The notes beneath the pieces were generated by a model. The model had not been told where the DNA came from, ran no database searches, and saw only the letters and a list, made by a program, of their open reading frames with translations. The translations under genes and the position numbers were made by a program. Shown piece after piece: positions 55,971 through 64,000 of a stretch of DNA of 64,000 nt. The stretch spans positions 3,032,981 through 3,096,980 of the forward strand of contig JASSKH010000028.1 in NCBI GenBank assembly GCA_031763025.1, given 5' to 3'. The first letter of the stretch is position 1. Every line of letters starts with the position of its first letter. The stretch is from Macrocystis pyrifera. Its lineage: Eukaryota; Sar; Phaeophyceae; Laminariales; Laminariaceae.

Positions 55971-56042
55971 TTACCTCTCCGACAGTAGTCTGACTCATTC
56001 CGAGAAAAGTCGGCCCAATTTCCTTGCTTCCCAGGGCAAAAA
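55971..56042 (-). CDS. Possible small exon, unrecognised gene
   Basis: On the minus strand TTGTCTTACTTTCAAG is a strong acceptor, followed by 24 codons reading IVFALGSKEIGPTFLGMSQT then TVGE, and donor GGAGAG/GTAACC. Composition is protein-like and splice signals are good, but no neighbouring exon could be joined convincingly and I recognise no family. Boundaries are approximate to a few bases. Confidence 0.25.
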
Positions 56043-58790
56043 CGATCTTGAAAGTAAGACAAAATCTACTTGAGCGCTCTGGATGAAAGTCTCGCATACA
56101 TTTTTTGTGTGTCGCAGAATGCGGAAATGACGAACAGCAGTTAGGAAGAGTAAGAGATATACAGTAGCTATTAAAACAAGAGGTAGAATAGAGAGCGAGC
56201 AAGGTGGGCGTATTTATTGCCTGGCCATCTCGGTAAGATTAACACGCTAGGTAGGGGTAGATCTACTCTGTACCCACTGACCGTCTGTCCGTCGTCCAGC
56301 GACGTTCCTTGCTAAAATATGTATCGTGCTATTAATAGTCTACTATTAATAAGCTACTCTGTGATACTATTGATACCAGGCTCTCGACAAAGGCAACTTG
56401 GAGATTACTACGTACCTGGTACCAATTGCTATATACGGACTGACGACGAGGAACTACGGAGTAACCCGCAATCTCGCCGCATGTTGTGTTTGGCTGAAAA
56501 CCCGAAGTTAGATTCTCCTACGTACTCGTGCGTAGTGACTGCTGTGTGAATGTATACCAACTACCTGGTACTGCTGTACATGCAGACTTCTTCAGACTGC
56601 ATAACCCAACATACAGGGCATCTACTATGTAGGGCTGTTGGGTGTGGCAAATTAAGCCAACTACTTTACTTTTTTTTCGTATTTACTAACACTTGAAACA
56701 TAGCCACCAGCAATCGCGCCAATTAGACACACATTACGCGTAATTCCACAAATTACCGCGCGCAACTGACTTACCTAGCCAAGTACTATGTAATAATTAG
56801 TTGGTGACTTATCGTCAGCCCACTCACAGACCTAACGTTTCCGGTCGTACGAAAACAATCGATAGAAAGGTCAGAAGGGTCACACGGAAATGATAAATTC
56901 GGCAGCCAGAATACTGAAGTTAGTGCAGAATGCGTTGTTGCCCGTGGGTCAGAAATGCAGGCTGGGCCAACATCCATTCCTCTTTCATACGCTATATGAT
57001 AGGTCTCTTGTACTGCTGCGGGGACATCATGGAGTAAGCTATCGTGAATATAATATAGGCGTGTCTTCCACTTTGCTTTCCACAGCAGTGACCGTACCAC
57101 CACCCAGGTACGGAAATCTCGTGAGAGAAGACGATAAATTTCACGATGCGATTGATAAGGCCTGCGGAAAACAAATCCGAGACAGAGATGTTCTGGAGTC
57201 CTATTAATAGAGTACACCAGGAATGCTGGCTCGGTTGTTGCTTCACGATAGAATCCGCGATATACGTAGACCACGAGTATTTTCTCCCTGTAGCCCTTTG
57301 TCTATCATAGGTTTGTGCCGCGGACGCGGGGCGGTGTCGTATATGAGAAACTACGCCACCGATGTTGTATTGCCGCATCTCATGCACATATTAATAGTAC
57401 TGTTTATGGTTGCCTCTGGAAGTATGTACCATACAGCAGTAGTAGTATCCTTGGTCTACAACAACAGACTAACGAGACTGTTTGTTGTACAGATGACAGG
57501 ATATAGTGTGGTCTGCTGTTGTAGTCGACATACACGCCCTCTCGAGTGCAGCCGGGAGAAAAAGACCAAGAGATTAAGCGATGAAGAGATAGATGTGCCG
57601 AGAGCGTGGCACTTCTTAGCAGCTTGCCCCAAAGGGTATCGCTCGTTGCGGCTATTATATGATATTATTACGGGAAGTCAAAAGTAAGTACTGCTGTAGT
57701 ATTCAGAATCCACGATGGACCCGAAACAATTATCCCCGTATGTTTACACACCATATTCGGTTAGGATTACTATCTTCCCTCCCCCGTAATGTGGATAGCA
57801 TCGTCATATCATCTTCCGTCGTCCTCAGCCGATTTTGTTTTCGATCGTTCCGGTGCATGCAGCTGTTGTCCACAATGTCATCTTGACTCGTCTCGTTGAC
57901 AAGCTAATTTGTCTGCTGTTGAAACGGGAGCGACGGGTGAAATTGACGCGCGATACGTGTTCCAAACGTGCAAGCGTGGTGAGCTTGAGCTTGTACCCAT
58001 TCGCCAGAGGATAAAAAAAAGAAAGGTACATTTGTTTGGTACTTGCTACTTGACGGGGTCTCCAGTCTCCCGTCTTCATCTACAGAAAATTGCCTGCCGC
58101 TCTGATCGGGAACAACAGACAGCAGTATTTCCGTTTAGTTCGTATCAGTACTATAATATCATGGTCCTAAATGTATGTTGTATTATATCACCGGGCACAG
58201 CAGTGGTACTTTCTAAGAAACGTCACATCAATCAGCCGGTGACTTTACGTCGAATAGCTGAAGGGCTTTCGCTTTTTCGGCCGCTCGCCCGCATCAAAAC
58301 TATTGAATAGTAATGTGAAGACAACAACAGCAGTAGACCACTACGTACAGCGCAGCACTAGATAGATGCTGACTCATATAGAAGCCCGCAACGTTTTGTT
58401 TTGCCCATGTCGTGTTTTTTTCTGCTCTGTTTTTTTTTTTTTTTTTTTTCTCCAACGAGCATACCAGGCACCCTCTTTGGCCAGGTTCCACACTCTCGAG
58501 ATTGGATAGATTCACCGGGTGTGGTGTTCGATTTTGGTAAGGGGACGACTGCGCACCGCAAACGGCGTTGAACGGTAAAACGGTAGCGAATGGCGAAATT
58601 CCATGGTGCATGCATGCGTACAAGAACAGCGGGATGATGTGGACAATAAACAATAATCACAAACACACACGTATCATACGCGTGCGGCAATGACCGGCCA
58701 CGGAAAAGCTGAAATACTGTGAAACACATGCCATCGCTATGCCGAGAAGCGCTCCTTTTGTTTGGCGTCTCAGACTCTTCACGTCGAATT
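56043..58790. other. Unresolved region; possible decayed coding on the plus strand
   Basis: Three plus-strand segments look somewhat protein-like: ~57110-57206 (..DDKFHDAIDKACGKQIRDRD..), ~57555-57665 (..RLSDEEIDVPRAWHFLAACP..) and ~57920-58085 (..KRGELELVPIRQRIKKRK..). They are in different frames, have no clear splice sites and match no family I know. TA-flanked ATTAATAG and ACAGCAGTA motifs are frequent here. A 24-base T run lies at ~58427-58450. Confidence 0.25.
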
Positions 58791-58794
58791 AATC

Positions 58795-59175
58795 GCGAGT
58801 ATGCTCGGTAGGGTGTACCGGTGACCGGGGGTATTTTTGGTGGGCGTACCGAACTTACCGAAGTGTCGGATACCGGTATTGAGGTCGTACCGAATCATAC
58901 CGGAGACGGTATTGAGACGGTACCGAACTACTTCGGTAGGGTAAATACCCCCCGTACTCTTTATAATGTATAGTATTTTCACCGAAGTGTCGGGTATCAG
59001 CATTGAGGTCGTACCGAACTTACCGATATGCCGGGCACCGGTATCGAGTTCGTACGGAACCACCCCGGAATACTCGGTTGGGTATTGAGATCGTACTGAG
59101 CCTTACCGGAGTGTTGGATAGGGTATTGAGGCCGTATCGCACCCTACCGAAGACTTCGGTAGGTTGTTTACTCTG
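58795..59175 (+). repeat. Minisatellite of TACCGGTATTGAGGTCG type
   Basis: About eight degenerate ~40-bp units with GTACCGAACTTACCGAAGTGTCGG and GGTATTGAGGTCGTACCG. CTTCGGTAGG words appear at both ends in opposite orientation, so it may be the interior of a small transposon. Confidence 0.8.
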
Positions 59176-59237
59176 CAAATACCTCCAGTATACTTTGGTA
59201 CGTATTATACCCTGTCGAACACACCCATATTTGTTCC

Positions 59238-59567
59238 TTTTTTTTTTTTTTCATCATTACCATTACTTTCCAGCTCAACTCCTGGTAGGTTTTACCCTCA
59301 GCGATCTTCTGGACAGGCCGTGGTCACAGGTGTCGTCCCTTCTCCCCCCCGGTACGTGCTTTCATTTTTATCGCGCATAGGCTTCAGCATTCCCATTCCC
59401 ACTGCTCGTCGATTTTTATCCGATATTGCTATTTATAACTCACGCTCTCGTGCTTTCCACCAGTCAAAAAAGTCCCCACGAGTATGCACTATTAAGAGGT
59501 GAGACTCGAACCCACGAAATTGATCTTGGTAGGCACGCGGACCACCTACCAAGCCACGGTGGACACT
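59238..59567 (-). mobile_element. tRNA-derived SINE, copy 3
   Basis: Reverse orientation: a T run (59238-59251) is the A tail, and the B box (minus strand GGGTTCGAGTCTCACC) and A box (GTGGCTTGGTAGGTGG) lie at ~59500-59560. The body matches copies 1 and 2 throughout. Its B box is the closest of the three to the tRNA consensus. Confidence 0.9.
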
Positions 59568-60189
59568 CTCAACAGAAGGGTCGGGAACAGTAAAAATACA
59601 TCCCCTCCTCGCTACGAAGAAGCCTGGCGTTTGTATCGGATATCGGGACACATATTGTCCGATTTCATCACCCTTACGGTTCCCCATTTTTATCAGAACA
59701 TTTGATACTACAGCAGCAGTACGTCCAACACTACACCATTCTACGTGGCGCACCAGTACACCATAATGTCACGTACATATCTATATTTACAGTTTATCGC
59801 AATACAATACGCATCAGGGTTCTCCCTCGACTCTCCCCGCATCTCTGTCGTACCACATGTAAATACTTCGAAGTATGACACTGCTGCTGTAAGCCCAGCC
59901 CTGGAACTTGTTGTACGCAATAGAGTCAGTGGATTGATGCTTCGAAGTAGATGATTTGAGCTTTTATATTCTGATATGTGTCCATTCGTCATTCGTCGAC
60001 CTCTGTGCTGTGCTGCCTCCCAATAACTTCACGAACGTCTGTTTGTCTGGATGTCTTGAATGTATACCGGTATATGGTGGTGCATTGCGCAGGAGCTCAA
60101 CGCCTTGAATCCCACCAAGGACCCGGCCCTATCTCCGCTGCTGGCAGGTGAGGAAACATGTACCAATAATGTTTTGTGTGTGTTTTGAC

Positions 60190-60469
60190 GTTAAACCGTT
60201 CTTTCTACCCGTCGACATCCAGCACAACCAGAGTGTCCGTGCCGATTCTACAATCCCTTGTTAATAGTAGAGAGTTACATTGTTATGCGGTAAGCAGAGT
60301 AGACGAGTAGACATCAGCAGTGCGATGCCATGTGGCCATGTCATAATACGGGATACGTGATCCCTCTGTGCGTAGCTTTGTGACCGCAGAACTTGTATAT
60401 AGTAGGGTGGAAGAATTGGCACGGACACTGGTTGTGCTGGATGTCGACGGGTAGAAAGAACGGCTTAAA
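60190..60469. mobile_element. TTAA-flanked fold-back MITE
   Basis: Arms 60190-60262 and ~60395-60469 are inverted repeats (GTTAAACCGTTCTTTCTACC.. against ..GGTAGAAAGAACGGCTTAA) around a ~130-bp loop. TTAA at both tips suggests a piggyBac- or Kolobok-type duplication. A half copy lies at 36650-36757. Confidence 0.8.
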
Positions 60470-61269
60470 AGAAAACAACAACAACAACAATACAGCTGCT
60501 ATTCTGCTATTAATAGCAGTACGGTAGAGTAGGTTTAGCAATCTGGGAGAAAGGGTTAGGCACGACATACACATTCTATACAGTAGAGATAGCAAGAAGA
60601 AACAAAAAACAAAACAAAACGAGACAAATAACAGAAAGCGAAGAAACAAATCAAAGAAAAAAAAGGAAAAATGAAAGAAAAATCTGTCGTGCCTCCCCTC
60701 AGCAGGAGATGTGGCAGACACTTACAAAGAAGCATTAATAGCGAAAGAAACAGCACCACTGCATACATGGTACAGAGTAAGGACCAAGGGAAACAACAGG
60801 CAAACCAGAGCACAAAGCACCCTCCAGGTAGCCCCAACAGTTCGTCATACGAGTAGCATAGCCAGGTTCTCCCTACTAATAGGCGGTCTAGTACCTTGCT
60901 ACCCTGTCTACTGTCTCCGTCCTGCGTTCGTCTACTATCCCTCACCCCCGGAAAGGATGTGTCAGACAATACGAAACAAGCAAAGCAGGCTTGTCATCCA
61001 CCCACGCCACATGACTCCTTTCGTAAGGACAAGAAGAAAGCAAGATAAAGTATTGAAATGAAAATAACGGACAATCAAGCGCAGAAAGAAATATAAAACA
61101 AAGGAAGAAAATCACGTTCGAACCAGCTGCACCAGTTCGCGGCACGAGTAGTATAGGCATGTTCTACTTACTAGTCGGCCTGGTGCCTTGCTACCCTGTC
61201 TGTCATCTCCTTCCTACTTTCGTCCACCTCGGTTTCCCTTCTATCTCCTCCTGTTGCAGGGTACTGCAC

Positions 61270-61535
61270 TATTTGACCTTGTCGTGGGCATGCCGTGGCA
61301 TTGCCGTGGTACCGCCCATGGCATACCATGGCATCACCACGGCATCCCATGGTGTGGCATACCATGGCATCACCACGGCATCCCATGGTGTGGCATAAGA
61401 TTCCATGGCACGCCGTGGGGGTTGCCATGACATGCCATGGGTAGTACCATGGCAACCCCCGCCGCTACCGCCACGGCACTCCATGGCAACCCCACGGCAT
61501 GTCATGGCAACCCCCACGGCACCCCAATGCCCACG
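61270..61535 (+). repeat. CCATGGCAT/CCACGGCAT palindromic repeats
   Basis: Dozens of CCATGGCA, CCACGGCA and GCCGTGG words in both orientations. Because CCATGG is a palindrome the stretch can fold on itself extensively. A 39-bp unit (ATACCATGGCATCACCACGG..) is repeated at ~61323 and ~61362. Confidence 0.9.
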
Positions 61536-61543
61536 GCACCTAG

Positions 61544-61582
61544 GTTAGGGTTGGGGTTAGGGTTAGGGTTGGGGTTAGGGTC
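61544..61582 (+). repeat. Interstitial TTAGGG/TTGGGG repeat
   Basis: Six units alternating TTAGGG and TTGGGG. Telomere-like; too short to be a telomere. Confidence 0.9.
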
Positions 61583-61644
61583 CCATGGTATGCCGTAGAG
61601 GTCCGTGGAACGTTCCGTGGTATGCCGTGAAGGATGCCGTGGAA

Positions 61645-61885
61645 GGTTTTGCCGGAGGTGGTGCCACGGCATGCCACGGCATGTCGCGAAAAGGACAATA
61701 ATGTACATACCTTTCCTGCCCCCCCTTGCCGCATTCCCTTGGTTGCGTTTACTTCCACTCCTCTGGTTTTGCCGGAGGTGGTGCCACGGCATGCCACGGC
61801 ATGTCGCGAAAAGGACAATAATGTACATACCTCTCCTGCCCCCCCTTGCCGCATTCCCTTGGTTGCGTTTACTTCCACTCCTCTT
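61645..61885. repeat. 120-bp tandem duplication covering an exon end and splice donor
   Basis: 61645-61764 and 61765-61884 differ at only one or two bases. Each contains, on the minus strand, ..GGCAAGGGGGGGCAGGARAG/GTATGTACA, that is, the exon end and a strong splice donor. Confidence 0.95.
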
Positions 61886-62197
61886 GTTGCCTCCCCTCGA
61901 CCTATCCCCTTGGGCACCACCCACGACGGAATCCCGACGCTGTCTACTCAGCAGTGCCTCATCCTCGTGCCATTTCACCATGAACCGTTCGGCTGCTTCA
62001 AGGACCCCCCGGTACCCCTTCCCCGCTGTTTTTGCTGCAGCGGACCACAGCGCGGTCTCAACTCCAAATACCAAGGGGGAGTGTTGTGTTGACCCTTCGG
62101 TGGCTCGGAACTCCCTGAAGTCTTCGACTATGCATCTATGCCAGGTCAAACTAGCGACAAGTGGGAAGTAATTCGCTAGTGACCAACCTCCACCTAT
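61831..62197 (-). CDS. Exon of an unrecognised gene
   Basis: 367 bp between acceptor AGCCCATGCACAG (62198-62210) and donor GGAGAG/GTATGTACA (61831/61830). Phase 0 at the start. It reads IGGGWSLANYFPLVASLTWH, RCIVEDFREFRATEGS, VFGVETALWSAAAKTAGKGY, RGVLEAAERFMVKWHEDEAL, LSRQRRDS and then a basic Gly/Arg/Asn tail (NKRSGSKRNQGN). A second donor at 61711/61710 would extend the exon by 120 bp in frame and repeat 40 residues of the tail. I do not recognise the domain; no neighbouring exon was identified. Confidence 0.5.
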
Positions 62198-62229
62198 CTG
62201 TGCATGGGCTATCAACACAGGCTTACGAC

Positions 62230-63030
62230 AGGCGTATACCTGTTGAATATATTGTTATTTTTAACGCCCTTACGATTCCTATTTCGATAGTCTAATTAAT
62301 GTTGTGTCTACAATTGATTTTGGTGATTTTGGAGGCTGTGTGCTAATCGGAATTGTCCGGCAAATTGGTTTCGGAGGCAGTCTGTTACATGAATCGTTCC
62401 AGACAATTGTTTTCGGCGATTGTCTATTAATTCACATTGTCCAGACAATTGATTCCGGAGACCATCTATTAATTGGAATTATGTAAACAATAGGTTTCGA
62501 GTGTTGTATATTTAAACAATTGATTTCGGCGACAGTCAACTAGTTGGTTCCTCACACTTTTAATTTTCCAATTAATACTGGGAATTAGGGATCACATTAG
62601 GCAGTCAATTGTATTAGGAAACTATTGTTTGTCTACGTATTAAATTATTTTCTGTTGTCCAGGGTGTGATTATATTATACCACGTAGCGTCATAAACCAT
62701 ACTCACCATCGCCACTCAGCGCGTCTGATACATTCCGGTGCAAATATCTCATGTTTGGCAATGAAACGCAGCGCTCAGAGCGCAGGGTCTACACCTGTCC
62801 CTCGATCGCGTCGCTCAATCAACGTCAATCACTTTAACCTACCACAGCTGCTACTACTGCTGTGTAATCACCCACCATAGCTCACGGCTCAAGTACACAA
62901 TTTTGAGACACAGCTGTAATTGATCCAGAAGTTATGAAATTATGAACGCGGAGACCATTATTGCACATATATGCGTACGGGTAGTTATTGCGCATTGCCA
63001 GCGTATATCGTATCCTAAAAACACAGCAGT
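62230..63030. other. No gene recognised; short AT-rich repeats
   Basis: At 62300-62560 ~50-bp units with ACAATTG.TTTCGG.GA..GTCT.TTAATTC.AATTGTC repeat four to five times. Otherwise nothing supported. Confidence 0.5.
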
Positions 63031-63275
63031 GCTTGTCATGGGCCGGTGGTCCGGGCCGGGGGGGCCGGACCGGGCCGGGCCGGACCGGGCCGGGCCGATC
63101 TGAAATTTGTGATGGACCGGGCCGGGCGGGGCCGGGCAGTGATAATTTGAACATGTGATGGGCCGGGCCGGGCCGCGGCCCAGCATCCAAGAAGTTTGAT
63201 CGACCTGGCCGGACCTCGGCCCATCACCTCGAAGTTTGATGGGCCGGGCCGGGCCGGGCCGGGCCGCGGCCCATG
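63030..63275. repeat. GGGCCGGGCC array, probable hAT terminal repeats
   Basis: Repeated GGGCCGGGCC and GATGGGCCGGGCC blocks separated by AAGTTTGAT-type spacers. The outer parts read CAGTGCTTGTCATGGGCCGG and, inverted, CACAACTCATGGGCCG, an imperfect inverted pair. It sits just beside hAT-type BED finger remains, so it may be that element's terminal region. Confidence 0.6.
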
Positions 63276-63337
63276 AGTTGTGGTGTACTACCTGATACTT
63301 CGACTAGCTCCTTTGTGCGCTGACTCTAAGCCTGTGC

Positions 63338-63590
63338 TTATCTGCTCCTCACGACGAGAAATAGCTTCCACTCCGCTTCGTGGTCCTTGTGCAAATATCT
63401 GATGCAAGCCTTTGTGCCGTTGTAGGGCGCATATAGAACAGAGAACACTCCCTGCCGTCTCCACGACGAAGGCAGCGTTTTGACGTTCTTGAACCTTGGT
63501 TCGGCCCGGACGGAATCGCTGGTGATAACTCCGTGAAGTAAGCCCAGACAGGGGGCGTCTTCTGACCGAAAGTTGCAGCGATGTTCATGT
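63338..63590 (-). pseudogene. Broken BED zinc finger of a hAT-type transposase
   Basis: Minus strand, in two or three frames: KTPPVWAYFTEL (W..F start of a BED finger), then LCSIC (C-x2-C) and NGTKACIRYLHKDHEAEW (..T..L..HL..H end). The pieces are in the right order and spacing but separated by frameshifts. The BED finger is the DNA-binding domain of many hAT transposases. The catalytic domain is not in the window or not recognisable. Confidence 0.5.
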
Positions 63591-64000
63591 TCGTGTGTGC
63601 CGTTGTCGAGCCGGGAATAAGTACTGCCGCCGTAGCGTGGATGGGAAGCCCCCGCCAAGATATCTCTGGCGTTTTTCTTTGCTCTCTTCGGATGACAGAC
63701 AGCTCTTCTAGGTCGGTAACAAGTGTTGTTTCAGCAGCTGGTATTGCAGCAGCAGTAGAAGAAGTAGAGGTGGTCCACTCGGGACTTGAAACATCGGACC
63801 AGGCCGTTGGTAGAGCCGAATTGTGTGGGTAGTGGGTATGCATGCCTCATGGGCCGGAAGCAGCTGGCCCCGGAGGCGGCTGGCCCAAGGACGCCTAACG
63901 GAAAAACAACAAACATGGAAAACAGATACCTGGTACCTGGTAAACAGTACAGATACCTGGTAAATAGTACAAGGAAATAACACGTCAGCGCTTCTGGGTG

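Noticed and set aside
57660-57795. ATTATTACGGG..CCCCCGTAAT pair resembling the TA-flanked MITE ends
   Set aside because: Only the outermost ~10 bases match; the inner inverted repeat and AT core of the family are absent.

Overview
This is eukaryotic nuclear DNA, most likely from a brown alga or close stramenopile (Ectocarpus-like). The basis is: short exons separated by long repeat-filled introns, abundant CAG/CTG and poly-G tracts, interstitial TTAGGG-type repeats, and a first exon encoding a signal peptide followed by an 'AFFAP'-like motif typical of stramenopile plastid preproteins. Species is inference. Most of the window is transposable elements, tandem repeats and introns, and few long reading frames are real genes.

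Layout. 0-11 kb: a solo-LTR-like repeat, a decayed LINE on the minus strand (2.6-6.1 kb) broken by two copies of one small MITE, a GTTGGC/GTTGGT hexamer array (9.07-9.6 kb) and an exon of a lysine-rich protein (10.3-11.08 kb, minus). 11.47-19.37 kb: a complete minus-strand Ty1/copia retrotransposon with apparently identical 514-bp LTRs and a perfect TACCG target duplication. 19.4-26 kb: mostly anonymous DNA with a tandem duplication, two MITEs and minisatellites. 26.3-31.8 kb: a plus-strand multi-exon gene whose product resembles DUF3598/lipocalin-like plastid proteins (tentative). 33-37 kb: a nested array of ~300-bp repeats, two tRNA-derived SINEs, a MITE and part of a TTAA-flanked MITE.

39.9-50.08 kb: the best gene of the window, an eight-exon minus-strand gene for deoxyhypusine synthase. 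All exons were found by homology, and splice phases agree throughout except for a one-base shortfall in exon 4. Its second intron carries a 1,927-bp DNA transposon with a perfect 8-bp target duplication, filled with TAACAT/ATGTTA palindromes. 50.38 kb: a divergent first exon of a plastid-targeted protein, 302 bp from the deoxyhypusine synthase start codon, so the two probably share a promoter region. 51.2-53.4 kb: a CAGGG-ended hAT-like element full of GACCC repeats and a ~300-bp higher-order satellite. 53.4-64 kb: low-information DNA, a third SINE, a TTAA fold-back MITE, an exon of an unrecognised gene whose splice donor has been duplicated (61.7-62.2 kb), and a GGGCC array beside a broken hAT-type BED finger.

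Two signals look most novel. One is the palindrome-studded transposon in the deoxyhypusine synthase intron. The other is a set of short TA-flanked motifs (TACCTGGTA, TACAGCAGTA) scattered through the window that occupy TA sites found empty in paralogous repeat copies, as transposon excision footprints would.
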